DNA of 64,000 nucleotides from Bacillus sp. sid0103 (GTDB lineage: Bacteria; Bacillota; Bacilli; Bacillales_B; DSM-18226): contig NZ_JAHUWN010000006.1 of assembly GCF_019219025.1 (NCBI RefSeq), positions 124,001 through 188,000 on the forward strand, written 5' to 3'. The number at the start of each line of letters is the position of its first letter. The first letter of the stretch is position 1. Below, piece by piece: positions 26,663 to 35,541 of the stretch. The position numbers and the translations under genes were made by a program. The notes beneath the pieces were generated by a model that made no database searches, was not told the origin of the DNA, and was given only the letters and a program-made list of their open reading frames with translations.

Positions 26663-27613
26663 GTGACATATCAACAAAACAAACGATTTAAACTGTTTTC
26701 ATTGAATTCCAATCAAAAGCTCTCAACAGAGATGGCAGAACTCTTGGGCTGCGAGTTAGGTAAATGTTCTGTATCTCATTTTAGTGATGGGGAGATTCAA
26801 ATTCATATTGAAGAAAGTGTACGCGGCAGTGAGGTGTTTGTAGTTCAATCCACTTCCTACCCTGTCAATGACAATATTTTAGAACTCCTAATCATGATTG
26901 ATGCTCTAAAAAGAGCATCTGCAAGCATCATTAATGTGGTCATTCCATACTATGGCTATGGTCGACAAGATCGAAAGGCACGTTCGCGGGAGCCAATTAC
27001 AGCGAAACTAGTTGCGAACCTTTTAGAAACGACTGGTGCAAGTAGAATTCTTACAATGGACCTCCATACTTCCCAAATACAAGGTTTCTTTGATATTCCT
27101 GTTGAACATTTATATGGTGTTCCGATCCTTGGACAGTATTTTCAGGAAAAAGGCCTAGAAGATATTGTTATTGTAGCGCCTCATAATGGCAGCATTGGCA
27201 GAGCAAGAAAAGTGGCCAACCTCTTACACGCTCCAATTGCCCTGATTGATAAAAGAAAATTTGAAGAAAACGGTCCCGAATCCGTTAATGTTATTGGTAA
27301 TGTTGATGGAAAAAATGTGGTTATTATTGATGATTTAATTGATACAGGTGAAACCATCACTTTAGCAGCAAAGGCTCTAGAAGAAAACGGGGCAAAAGCA
27401 ATTTATGCCGGATGCACCCATCCTGTTTTTACAGACAAAGCGATTGAAAAAATTGCATCGTCACCGATTAAAGAATTAGTCGTAACCAATACCATCCAGT
27501 TACCAGAAGAGAAAATCATCAATAAAATAAAATCGATATCTGTTGCCCCACTGCTTGTCGAGGCAATTGATCGAATTCATAATGAGAAAGCAGTAAGTCC
27601 TTTATTTGAATAA
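26663..27613 (+). CDS. prs: Ribose-phosphate pyrophosphokinase, probable second copy
   Basis: Makes PRPP from ribose-5-phosphate and ATP, feeding purine, pyrimidine, His and Trp synthesis. 316 residues from GTG at 26663, matching the usual 317. The flexible loop [31 protein letters not shown] and the PRPP loop [14 protein letters not shown] are intact. The frame is open 17 codons upstream, but GGAGG seven bases before the GTG fixes the start. It is not in the conserved gcaD-prs-ctc context, so it is probably a paralog. Confidence 0.9.
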   Translation: MTYQQNKRFKLFSLNSNQKLSTEMAELLGCELGKCSVSHFSDGEIQIHIEESVRGSEVFVVQSTSYPVNDNILELLIMIDALKRASASIINVVIPYYGYGRQDRKARSREPITAKLVANLLETTGASRILTMDLHTSQIQGFFDIPVEHLYGVPILGQYFQEKGLEDIVIVAPHNGSIGRARKVANLLHAPIALIDKRKFEENGPESVNVIGNVDGKNVVIIDDLIDTGETITLAAKALEENGAKAIYAGCTHPVFTDKAIEKIASSPIKELVVTNTIQLPEEKIINKIKSISVAPLLVEAIDRIHNEKAVSPLFE

Positions 27614-27624
27614 GTTATCTTGCG

Positions 27625-27657
27625 AAGCCAACTAATTATTATAGTTGGCTTTTTTTA
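27625..27657 (+). terminator. Terminator of prs
   Basis: AAGCCAACTA / TAGTTGGCTT stem with a T7 tract. Confidence 0.9.
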
Positions 27658-27875
27658 TAGAGGAAAAAAAGTGGGTTAGGACTAGATAATAAGGCTTAGT
27701 ATTAGATTTAATTCCTAAGTCTAAATAATTTACATAGATTTTTAAAGTGATATTATTGTAAGAGTAAATATTATTTTGATATCTTATGTTACCACCAGGT
27801 ACTAACTATTTGGAATCAAGCTAAGTTACATGGGGAACCCAAATTCTAAACTACCAAGAATGGAGATTGAAAATT

Positions 27876-29438
27876 GTGGATTTGAAATCATTGATCGCAC
27901 CAGAGCACTTTAATTTAGCAAGTGAAATTTCTAAGCATCACTCCGAAAAAATCGCTTTACGCTGGCAAAATGAACTCGGAGAAACGATAACGATCTCTTA
28001 TGCTCAGTTAATCACAAAAGCCAATAAACTTGCCAATGGGTTAACTAAATTAGGACTAGAGAAAGGTGACCGGATTGTTGTCATGAGTACACGACTCATT
28101 GAATCATATGTCATCTATTTAGCTTGTTTAAAAGCAGGATTAGTCATTAGCCCATCATCAGAACTTTTAAGGGCAAAGGATTTAGTGTATCGCTTGAATC
28201 ATTCAGAAGCGAAAGCCGTCATTTCTTATTCCGAGTTAATTGAAGAATTCGAAAATATAAGTGAAGAAACACCATTTTTACAATTTAAGATTGCCTTTGG
28301 TCAGGAAGTACCAAATTGGCTTTCGTTAGAAGTTTTAGTAGAAGAGGAATCAGACATTTTCAATGATGTCGATACGCGAAGTGAAGATACTGCCTTTTTA
28401 GCTTATACTTCCGGGACAACCGGACAGCCTAAAGGGGTTGTACATAGCCATGGCTGGGGCTACGCTCATTTACGAATTGCGGCTTCCAAATGGCTGAATA
28501 TAAGTGAGGACGATCTGGTTTGGGCTACGGCTTCCCCAGGATGGCAAAAATGGGTTTGGAGTCCATTTTTATCAATTCTCGGATCTGGAGCAACAGGATT
28601 TATCTATCATGGCAGGTTTAATCCGCACAAATATTTACGTCTTCTTCAAGATCACAAAGTAAATGTTTTGTGCTGCACACCTACCGAATACCGGATGATG
28701 GCTAAATTAGATGATCTATCTACCTTCGACCTATCCCACTTACACACGGCTGTTTCTGCAGGTGAGGCACTGAATCGGGAAGTCATCGATGTGTTTAAAG
28801 AACATTTTCAGATCCTGATTCGCGATGGTTATGGCCAGACAGAAAGTACGTTATTGATTGCTAATTTAAATGTGGATGAAAAAAAATTAGGATCAATGGG
28901 ACAGCCGCTGTTAGAAGAATTTATTGATGTAATCGATGAAAACGGCGAACCGGCACCGATCAACCAAGTAGGGACGATTGCGATTAGAAGCGATTTCCCC
29001 GCCTTATTTAAACAATATTACAAAAATCCAGTGACCACCGCTTCTTCCTATCAAGGGCAATATTTTTTGACCGGTGACCGTGCAATGAAAGACGAGGATA
29101 ACTATTATTGGTTCCAGGGTAGAAAAGATGATGTGATCATCAGCTCTGGTTATACGATTGGACCTTTTGAAGTAGAAGATGCATTAATGAAACATAAATC
29201 GGTAAAAGAGTGCGCGGTAGTTGCATTGCCAGATCCAATTAGAGGAAACGTTGTAAAAGCATTTGTTGTGTTGAAAGACGGGACTCTAGGTACAGCAGAG
29301 TTGTCCAAGGAATTACAGGGGTTTGTAAAAAAATTAACAGCGCCTTATAAGTATCCACGGGTGATCGAATATATTGAGGTACTGCCTAAAACAGATTCAG
29401 GAAAAATTCGTCGTGTAGAACTGCGAACGCAACGATAA
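27876..29438 (+). CDS. Acyl-CoA synthetase, MbcS/YtcI-like (AMP-forming)
   Basis: A 520-residue member of the ANL superfamily that activates a short or branched carboxylic acid to its acyl-CoA. The core motif YTSGTTGQPKGVVHSHG is near residue 178, DGYGQTES near 315, TGDRA near 405, and the C-terminal lysine loop PKTDSGKIRRVELR is present. It resembles B. subtilis MbcS (methylbutyryl-CoA synthetase). A TTG at 27867 is in frame but lies almost on the GGAG site; the GTG at 27876 is ten bases away and is preferred. The upstream 210 bp hold no clear regulatory motif. Confidence 0.88.
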   Translation: MDLKSLIAPEHFNLASEISKHHSEKIALRWQNELGETITISYAQLITKANKLANGLTKLGLEKGDRIVVMSTRLIESYVIYLACLKAGLVISPSSELLRAKDLVYRLNHSEAKAVISYSELIEEFENISEETPFLQFKIAFGQEVPNWLSLEVLVEEESDIFNDVDTRSEDTAFLAYTSGTTGQPKGVVHSHGWGYAHLRIAASKWLNISEDDLVWATASPGWQKWVWSPFLSILGSGATGFIYHGRFNPHKYLRLLQDHKVNVLCCTPTEYRMMAKLDDLSTFDLSHLHTAVSAGEALNREVIDVFKEHFQILIRDGYGQTESTLLIANLNVDEKKLGSMGQPLLEEFIDVIDENGEPAPINQVGTIAIRSDFPALFKQYYKNPVTTASSYQGQYFLTGDRAMKDEDNYYWFQGRKDDVIISSGYTIGPFEVEDALMKHKSVKECAVVALPDPIRGNVVKAFVVLKDGTLGTAELSKELQGFVKKLTAPYKYPRVIEYIEVLPKTDSGKIRRVELRTQR

Positions 29439-29478
29439 TGAATAAGGAATTGGACATTTATTCCATTAGCTATAAACC

Positions 29479-29506
29479 TTTACACACTTCCAAATTGTGG
29501 TATAAT
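29479..29506 (+). promoter_or_regulatory. Sigma-A promoter of MATE gene
   Basis: TTTACA, 16-bp spacer, perfect TATAAT at 29501-29506. The start point would be about 60 bp before the coding region. Confidence 0.75.
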
Positions 29507-29574
29507 TATCCGTATTAAAATTTACAAATATGGTAGGTACCAGTCCAAAAATTCCATCAAAGAAGTGTTGAGTA

Positions 29575-30969
29575 ATGAATAAATTAGAACTGAATATTAG
29601 GCACCGAACGGTTTCTTTGTTAGATAAGTATTTTTCTGGCGAATCCATAGATTACAAGAAAATATTTGCAATTATCTTGCCCATTTTCGTAGACCAGGCC
29701 TTTTTAATTATCATGAGTTTATTAAACACAGCGATGATTAGTTCGGCTGGAGTGGCAGCGGTTAGTGCCGTGAGTATGGTAGATTCATTGAATATTTTCC
29801 TAGCCAATGTCTTTATAGCTGTCGCAACAGGCGGAACCGTGATTGTGGCCCAATATAAAGGGAGCGGGAATGGGGAAATGGTGTCCAAAACTGCCACACA
29901 AGCGATAACTGCAGTTACCCTATTTTCAGTCCTAATCAGCACCCTAGTTATCATTTTTCATACGCCAACCTTAAATCTTTTATTTGGTAAAGCGGAAGCA
30001 GATGTATTTCAAAACGCAAGGATCTATCTTATCGGCAGCTGTCTTTCTTTTCCATTTATCGCTATCTTTCAGGCGGTGACTGGCGCTTTAAGAGGTGTGG
30101 GAGAGACGAAACCCTGCCTAAATTTATCGTTATTAATGAATTTAACCAATACGATTCTAAATCTATTATTGATTACATTCTTTAACATGGGTGTGGAAGG
30201 GCTCGTCATATCCACGCTTTTGGCTAGATTTTTAGGAATGGCCGCTTCTTTGGTTTATGTCTTAAAATATAATGAGACCATCCGTTTCAAGATGAAAAAT
30301 GCGGTTAGAATTGACCTGTCTATTTTAAAAAAGGTAATGTATATTGGGCTGCCTTTCGCTGCGGAACAAATCTTTTTCAATGGTGGAAAGCTGCTTACGC
30401 AAACATTTATTGTTCAGTTAGGCACCCTTTCACTTACCGTTTATGCGATCGGAAATGCAATAATGATGGTATATCAAATCGGACCTAATTCTATCGGAAT
30501 CGCCATCGTCACCATTGTGGGGCAGTGTATTGGGCGAAGGAATATTGCGGACGCGAGGAAATTTATCTTTTCGTTAATTGGCCTTTCCTCGATTATTTTT
30601 GTCATCGCCGCTTTCTTGTTATTACCATTGTTTCCGTTGTTGATAAAAATGTTTAATCCACCGGAAGAAATTGTTCCCACAATCTTTACACTAGTGTTAA
30701 TTGGTGCCATTGCCCAACCACTTCTGTGGTCACCCAGCTTTATTATGCCATCAGCTTTACGGGCAGCGGGGGATTCGAATTTTACTTCGATCGCCTCCTT
30801 GCTGTCAATGTGGCTGTTACGGGTAATCCTAGGCTATGTTTTAGGTATTACCTTAGGCTTTGGGATTGTTGGCGTCTGGGTTGCAATGATTGTAGAATGG
30901 GGTACTCGAGGAATCATCTTTGGATGGCGGTTCAAAGGGAAAAAATGGTATGCACATAAACTGGTTTAA
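29575..30969 (+). CDS. MATE family efflux transporter
   Basis: A 464-residue cation-coupled multidrug/metabolite exporter with twelve predicted membrane segments in two halves. Conserved MATE patterns are the MSLLNTAMISSAGVAAVSAVSM region of TM1-2, GALRGVGETKP after TM5, and in the second half PFAAEQIFFNGGKLLTQ and SALRAAGDSNFT, the repeat of the ALRGxGDT motif. The start follows a weak GAAGTG site. It is monocistronic between its own promoter and a terminator. The substrate cannot be told. Confidence 0.92.
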   Translation: MNKLELNIRHRTVSLLDKYFSGESIDYKKIFAIILPIFVDQAFLIIMSLLNTAMISSAGVAAVSAVSMVDSLNIFLANVFIAVATGGTVIVAQYKGSGNGEMVSKTATQAITAVTLFSVLISTLVIIFHTPTLNLLFGKAEADVFQNARIYLIGSCLSFPFIAIFQAVTGALRGVGETKPCLNLSLLMNLTNTILNLLLITFFNMGVEGLVISTLLARFLGMAASLVYVLKYNETIRFKMKNAVRIDLSILKKVMYIGLPFAAEQIFFNGGKLLTQTFIVQLGTLSLTVYAIGNAIMMVYQIGPNSIGIAIVTIVGQCIGRRNIADARKFIFSLIGLSSIIFVIAAFLLLPLFPLLIKMFNPPEEIVPTIFTLVLIGAIAQPLLWSPSFIMPSALRAAGDSNFTSIASLLSMWLLRVILGYVLGITLGFGIVGVWVAMIVEWGTRGIIFGWRFKGKKWYAHKLV

Positions 30970-30981
30970 TCATCTTGAAGG

Positions 30982-31018
30982 ATCCTCCTCAACAATTTTC
31001 AATTGAGGAGGATTTTTC
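30982..31018 (+). terminator. Terminator of MATE gene
   Basis: ATCCTCCTCAA / TTGAGGAGGAT perfect 11-bp stem followed by TTTTTC. Confidence 0.9.
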
Positions 31019-31057
31019 ATATAATCATCATAGATACATCATAGAAGGAGGACTATC

Positions 31058-31978
31058 TTGGAGCAAAAAGGAGTCATTTCACTAGGGGAAGCATTTGTAG
31101 ACTTTATTTCAATGGACCAAACCAATACTAAATACCAAAAGCTGTTGGGGGGAGCTACCGTAAACTTAGCAGTGGGGATAAGGAGACTCGGACTTCCTGC
31201 ATATTATTTATGTAAACTAGGGAGCGATGAAATAAGTCAATTTGTTGAACAAGAATTAGAGAAAGAACGAGTGGATAGTTCATTTTCGGTTCATACCGCG
31301 AGCAAGAAAATTTGTGGTGTGTATGTTCATTTAAATGAAATCGGTGAGCGTTATTTTCATTCATACATAAACCATACTCCAGATGAAGTATTATCTGAGA
31401 ATGAATTGCGGAGGGAAGTTTTTGAGAGGGCGAAGATTTTTTATTTTGGTTCAGGAACGCTTTTTCATGAGAAAGCAAAGAAAACAACAAAAACAGCACT
31501 GAAATATGCCAAGGACACTGGCAACATCATTGCTTTTGACGCTAACCTTCGGCTCAAGCGTTGGGAAAGTGAGGACCATTGTCGTCAAACAGTCTCTTCC
31601 TTCCTTAAACATGCTGATATCGTCAAACTTGCTGAAGATGAACTACATTTTTTATCGGAAACAGATTCATTAGAGGCAGGTTTAGGTCAATTATCTAAAT
31701 GGAAGATTCCTTATCTGTTTATCACGATGGGAAGCAAGGGCGCATGTGCTGTTATTGATGGTCAACAAGTTTTCGCACCAGCTCCGGCCGTACAGGCTAT
31801 CGATACAACAGGGGCAGGGGATGCCTTTATGTCCGCTCTTTTGTATTGCTTTCACGAAAAAGGGCTGCCGGCCAAACTATCCCAAATCAAAGAGTACCTT
31901 CAATATGCAAATAAAATAGGAGCTGCCGCGACAACAGAAATCGGCTCTCTGACCGTAAATGTTGATAAAAAAATCTAA
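31058..31978 (+). CDS. PfkB-family sugar kinase (fructokinase-like)
   Basis: A 306-residue ribokinase/PfkB-fold kinase. The substrate glycine motif LLGGATVNLAVGIRRLG is near residue 30, and the C-terminal ATP/anion-hole signature IDTTGAGDAFMSALLY is near 250 with catalytic Asp in GAGD. The best resemblance is to fructokinases, but PfkB members are hard to tell apart. It has a TTG start with AAGGAGG nine bases upstream. It stands alone, with no transporter or sugar hydrolase partner. Confidence 0.88.
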   Translation: MEQKGVISLGEAFVDFISMDQTNTKYQKLLGGATVNLAVGIRRLGLPAYYLCKLGSDEISQFVEQELEKERVDSSFSVHTASKKICGVYVHLNEIGERYFHSYINHTPDEVLSENELRREVFERAKIFYFGSGTLFHEKAKKTTKTALKYAKDTGNIIAFDANLRLKRWESEDHCRQTVSSFLKHADIVKLAEDELHFLSETDSLEAGLGQLSKWKIPYLFITMGSKGACAVIDGQQVFAPAPAVQAIDTTGAGDAFMSALLYCFHEKGLPAKLSQIKEYLQYANKIGAAATTEIGSLTVNVDKKI

Positions 31979-31983
31979 CTGGA

Positions 31984-32019
31984 AACCTGGGTCTAACATT
32001 CATATGGGCTCAGGTTTTT
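31984..32019 (+). terminator. Terminator of sugar kinase gene
   Basis: AACCTGGGTC / GGGCTCAGGTT imperfect stem followed by TTTTTC. Confidence 0.6.
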
Positions 32020-32156
32020 CAATTGGAATCAGCATAAGATGTTGTGCACGTATACTAAATGTTTTTGAAGTTAGGGAATTTTCAAAATAATGATTACCTA
32101 ATGCGTACAACTAATGTATAATGTTTTAAACAATGATAGGGAGAGGTTTTTTCAAC

Positions 32157-33056
32157 ATGAACTCATATATAAAAGATCAAATTGAACAATTTCAAGAAAA
32201 GAATAAGAACCGGGGATGTCTTTTGGTTAGCTGCCCGGACCAACCTGGAATTGTTGCAGCCATTTCGAAATTTTTGTATTCCTATAATGCAAATATTATC
32301 GAATCCAGCCAATACTCTACTAATCCCGAGGGCGGAACTTTTTTCATTCGGATTGAATTTGAATGTCCGGGTCTAAAGGAAAAAGCGATAGACATGGAGA
32401 ATAAGTTTGCTGAAATTGTGGAACAGTTTTCGATGGAGTGGAACTTTACCCATGTTTATCATGTGAAAAAAGCAGCAATCTTTGTATCAAAAGAGCTTCA
32501 TTGTTTGCATGAGCTTTTATGGGAATGGCAAAGTGGAGATCTAATGGCTGATATTGCCCTAGTTATCAGCAATCATGAAACCGCAAGAGAGGTTGTTGAA
32601 GGACTAAACATCCCGTTTTATTACGTTCCAGCCAATAAGGATATCCGCGGACAAGCTGAAGCCGCTCAACTTAAACTACTAAAGGAGTATGATATTGATT
32701 TCGTTGTATTGGCCCGCTATATGCAAATCTTATCTCCGAAATTTGTAGAAGAAAATCCTAACAAAATCATTAATATTCATCATTCATTCTTACCAGCCTT
32801 TGTGGGTGCAAGACCCTATGAGCGGGCATTTGACCGTGGAGTGAAATTGATTGGTGCGACTTCTCATTATGTGACCAATGACCTGGATGAAGGACCTATC
32901 ATTGAACAGGATATTAGTCGGGTTGATCATCATGATAATGTTGATAGTCTTAAAAAAATTGGCCGTAGAATTGAAAGAAGTGTCTTAGCACGAGCTGTTA
33001 AATGGCATATTGAAGACCGTATTATCGTCCATCAAAATAAAACCATTGTTTTCTAA
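32157..33056 (+). CDS. purU: Formyltetrahydrofolate deformylase
   Basis: Hydrolyses 10-formyl-THF to formate and THF, balancing one-carbon pools. 299 residues: an N-terminal ACT domain (about 15-90, LLVSCPDQPGIVAAISKFLY), then a PurN-like formyltransferase domain with NIHHSFLPAFVGARPYERAFDRGVKLIGATSHYV and the catalytic Asp region DLDEGPIIEQD. An earlier ATG at 32133 is in frame, but GGGAGAGG sits ten bases before 32157, giving the usual PurU length. Confidence 0.96.
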   Translation: MNSYIKDQIEQFQEKNKNRGCLLVSCPDQPGIVAAISKFLYSYNANIIESSQYSTNPEGGTFFIRIEFECPGLKEKAIDMENKFAEIVEQFSMEWNFTHVYHVKKAAIFVSKELHCLHELLWEWQSGDLMADIALVISNHETAREVVEGLNIPFYYVPANKDIRGQAEAAQLKLLKEYDIDFVVLARYMQILSPKFVEENPNKIINIHHSFLPAFVGARPYERAFDRGVKLIGATSHYVTNDLDEGPIIEQDISRVDHHDNVDSLKKIGRRIERSVLARAVKWHIEDRIIVHQNKTIVF

Positions 33057-33086
33057 AATCCCTTTCCGAGGGATTTTTTTTTTTAG
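33057..33086 (+). terminator. Terminator of purU
   Basis: AATCCCT / AGGGATT hairpin followed by nine T residues. Confidence 0.9.
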
Positions 33087-33185
33087 ATTTTGAAAACGTG
33101 AATTTTTCCATTTTTTCAATAAAAATCTTGAACTATTCGAAAGTTAGCTGAATATACATTTAAGAAAGAGCAGGGAGGGGAGAGA

Positions 33186-33890
33186 TTGAGTTTTCAGGCC
33201 GATCATTTGTCGGAACCAAGAAGAAGAATCGTTCGTGCGATTAAAACAAGCGGTGCTTCGTCCATGAGCGAACTTGCTTCATATTTGGAAATGTCCGGTG
33301 AGGCTGTCCGTCAGCATCTCCTCCATTTAGAAAAGGACGGCTGGATTATTCGAATTGCCGAAACGAGGAATGGCATTGGCCGGCCTCACATACGATATCG
33401 ATTAACCTCTGCTGGCGAACATCTCTTTGAAAAAAATTACGATCACTTAACGATTGAAGTACTTGACACGTTGGTCAATCATCTCGGAATGAATGCACTT
33501 AAAGAGGTGCTTACCGCAATGATTGATGAAAGGGTGCGTGACTGGGAACCGAAATTGCGGGGGCTTAGTACAATCGAGAGATTAAATGTTCTTACTAATT
33601 ATTATGCAAAAGATGACTTTTTTATGGAAGTAGTCAAAAAGGGTAAGGATTATTACCTGATTGAGCGAAATTGTCCCTTTCATAATGTTGCTCTCCGACG
33701 TCCCATCTTGTGCAGTGTTACTGTTTCCGTTCTTACACAGTTGCTTGGATGCAAGGTGCATAGAGAACAACGTCTTCAAAATGGTGATGGTTGTTGCGCT
33801 TTTCGTGTTCATCTAAATGAACAAGTGGATGAAAACACCACATGTTTAATCATTGAGAATGAATCTTCTAATACCATGTCAAAGGAATGA
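33186..33890 (+). CDS. SufR-like winged-helix regulator with cysteine cluster
   Basis: A 234-residue transcription factor. The N-terminal winged helix (about 10-75) has MSELASYLEMSGEAVRQHLLHLEKDGWI and GRPHIRYRLT. The C-terminal part carries CX12CX12CX13CC (from RNCPFHN to GDGCCAF), close to the FeS-binding CX12CX13CX14C of SufR, so it probably senses FeS status, iron or oxidants. The TTG start follows GGAGGGGAG. It is the first gene of a tight unit with folE (6-bp gap) and a CDGSH protein (15 bp further). No suf operon is nearby. Confidence 0.85.
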   Translation: MSFQADHLSEPRRRIVRAIKTSGASSMSELASYLEMSGEAVRQHLLHLEKDGWIIRIAETRNGIGRPHIRYRLTSAGEHLFEKNYDHLTIEVLDTLVNHLGMNALKEVLTAMIDERVRDWEPKLRGLSTIERLNVLTNYYAKDDFFMEVVKKGKDYYLIERNCPFHNVALRRPILCSVTVSVLTQLLGCKVHREQRLQNGDGCCAFRVHLNEQVDENTTCLIIENESSNTMSKE

Positions 33891-33896
33891 TATGTC

Positions 33897-34535
33897 ATGA
33901 CAAGTGATCAGTTTCTTTTATTAGCTGAGAAGTTCCCAAGCTTGTTTAAACCATATACAGAGGAGAATCATCGAAATGTAATGGATGTTACCAATTTTAC
34001 CTCGGCAATTAGACAGTTAATTAAACTGTGTGGGGAGGATCCTGATCGAGATGGACTACAAGATACTCCTTTTAGAGTCCTTAAAGCATTCCTTGAGTAC
34101 ACCGAAGGTTATCAGGAGGATCCCAAACTTCACCTCGAAAAGATGTTTGATATTCAACATAGAGGACTAATTTTAGTAAAGGAAATTGAATTCTTTTCGA
34201 TGTGTGAGCATCATTTCTCGCCTTTCTTTGGTGTCGCCCACGTTGGTTATATCCCGAAAGAAAAAATCACTGGTTTATCGAAAATTGGCCGAATGGTTGA
34301 TGGGTATGCAAAAAGATTTCAAGTGCAAGAGAGACTTACATCCCAGATTGCCGGAGCTATGGAAGAGGTTTTGGAACCGCAAGGAACCATGGCAGTCATT
34401 GAAGCAAAGCACATGTGTATGTGCAGCAGGGGAACGAAAAAGTCCACCACGTCAACAACCACTTCCAGTATTCATGGAGTATTTGAAACAAACGCGGATT
34501 TACGTTCCGAATTTTTCACATTAATAAAGAACTAA
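33897..34535 (+). CDS. folE: GTP cyclohydrolase I
   Basis: Converts GTP to dihydroneopterin triphosphate, the first step of folate/tetrahydropterin synthesis. 212 residues; the zinc ligands are in [13 protein letters not shown] (Cys/His) and HMCMCSRG. The [18 protein letters not shown] and [11 protein letters not shown] motifs are intact. The N-terminal 30 residues are longer than in the canonical Bacillus FolE (MtrA). Its place between an FeS-type regulator and a CDGSH protein, away from folate genes, suggests a conditionally used isozyme. Confidence 0.93.
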   Translation: MTSDQFLLLAEKFPSLFKPYTEENHRNVMDVTNFTSAIRQLIKLCGEDPDRDGLQDTPFRVLKAFLEYTEGYQEDPKLHLEKMFDIQHRGLILVKEIEFFSMCEHHFSPFFGVAHVGYIPKEKITGLSKIGRMVDGYAKRFQVQERLTSQIAGAMEEVLEPQGTMAVIEAKHMCMCSRGTKKSTTSTTTSSIHGVFETNADLRSEFFTLIKN

Positions 34536-34550
34536 GGAGTTGTGATAGGA

Positions 34551-34751
34551 ATGGAAAATCAAATTAAGATTAACGATAATGGTCCACTAGTTGTAAGTGG
34601 TGAGTTTCAAATCATGGATGCAGAGGGAAATGAATATCCAAAGAAGGGGAAAGCTTATCTATGCCGTTGTGGTCAGTCCAACAAAAAACCTTTTTGTGAT
34701 GGTTCACATAAAAAAGGAGGATTTCAAAGCAGTCCTAGAGCATCTGATTAA
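34551..34751 (+). CDS. CDGSH iron-sulfur domain protein
   Basis: A 66-residue protein carrying CRCGQSNKKPFCDGSH, an exact CXCX2(S/T)X3PXCDGXH motif (about residues 39-54), which holds a redox-active 2Fe-2S cluster with three Cys and one His. An in-frame GTG at 34542 sits too close to AAGGAG; the ATG at 34551 is taken. It is the third gene of the regulator-folE-CDGSH unit. Confidence 0.92.
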   Translation: MENQIKINDNGPLVVSGEFQIMDAEGNEYPKKGKAYLCRCGQSNKKPFCDGSHKKGGFQSSPRASD

Positions 34752-34768
34752 TAGAAAAGGATGAAAGG

Positions 34769-34781
34769 GGTGTCAGGCACC
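34769..34781. repeat. Dispersed motif GGTGTCAGGCACC
   Basis: Exact copy of the 13-bp palindrome at 20877-20889 and reverse complement of 4166-4178. It lies 18 bp after the CDGSH gene. Confidence 0.6.
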
Positions 34782-34841
34782 ACTCTTGTAATTTGTTTCT
34801 TTTTGTATGTGGTATTGTGGTATTTTTGAATCATTTACTTG

Positions 34842-34876
34842 CAGCCAGGATGGGCAAACCCAACCTGGCTGTTTTA
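34842..34876 (+). terminator. Terminator of the folE unit
   Basis: CAGCCAGG-ATGGG / CCCA-ACCTGGCTG stem followed by TTTTAATTT. Confidence 0.8.
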
Positions 34877-35009
34877 ATTTCTAAGACTCTTTATTGCGGT
34901 TACAGTGAAGGCTTGATAAGATAGTATCAGGTATGTGCCACCATGAAGAAATTTCAACTTAAATTACGATATATAATAAACTAAGTAGAAGATGAGAGGC
35001 GGTATTAAA

Positions 35010-35432
35010 ATGACAACGGGTAATAATGTAAAAATTACAGTAGAAACAACAGTTAATGCTCCAGTAGAAAAAGTATGGGAATATTGGACAGAGCCAAAAC
35101 ATATAACCCAATGGAACAATGCTTCAGATGACTGGCACACGCCTATTGCTGAAAATGATTTAACGGTTGGAGGAAAATTCCTAACAAGAATGGAAGCAAA
35201 GGATGGCAGTTTTGGCTTTGATTTTGGTGGGATATATGATGAAGTGAAATTAAATGAGGTTATTTCTTATACCTTAGGAGATGGAAGAAAGGTTACTATT
35301 ACTTTTAAAGGTCAAGGAAACGAAACCCAGGTAATCGAAACTTTTGATGCGGAAACCACCAATCCAATTGAAATGCAACAAGCAGGATGGCAGGCAATTT
35401 TAGATAACTTTAAAAAATATGTAGAGCAATAA
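35010..35432 (+). CDS. SRPBCC (START/AHSA1-like) domain protein
   Basis: A 140-residue single-domain protein with the AHSA1 pattern: VETTVNAPVEKVWEYWTEPKHITQWN at the start, GGKFLTRMEAKDGSFGFDFGGIY in the middle and a C-terminal helix QQAGWQAILDNFKKYVEQ. Such proteins bind hydrophobic ligands or act as co-chaperones; no ligand can be proposed. The frame opens at 34992, but GAGGCGG before the ATG at 35010 fits better. It is a single gene. Confidence 0.88.
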   Translation: MTTGNNVKITVETTVNAPVEKVWEYWTEPKHITQWNNASDDWHTPIAENDLTVGGKFLTRMEAKDGSFGFDFGGIYDEVKLNEVISYTLGDGRKVTITFKGQGNETQVIETFDAETTNPIEMQQAGWQAILDNFKKYVEQ

Positions 35433-35473
35433 ACAAATTGAAAAGATTTTTTTCAATTTTCATGCTTCAAAAA

Positions 35474-35510
35474 AGGGAGAGAATCAGTATAAAGCTGATT
35501 CTCTCTTTTG
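35474..35510. terminator. Bidirectional terminator
   Basis: AGGGAGAGAATCAG / CTGATTCTCTCTTTT with T runs on both strands, between the converging SRPBCC gene and guanine deaminase gene. Confidence 0.85.
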
Positions 35511-35541
35511 GTTTCAGGGATGTTTGTTGGCAATTTGGTCA

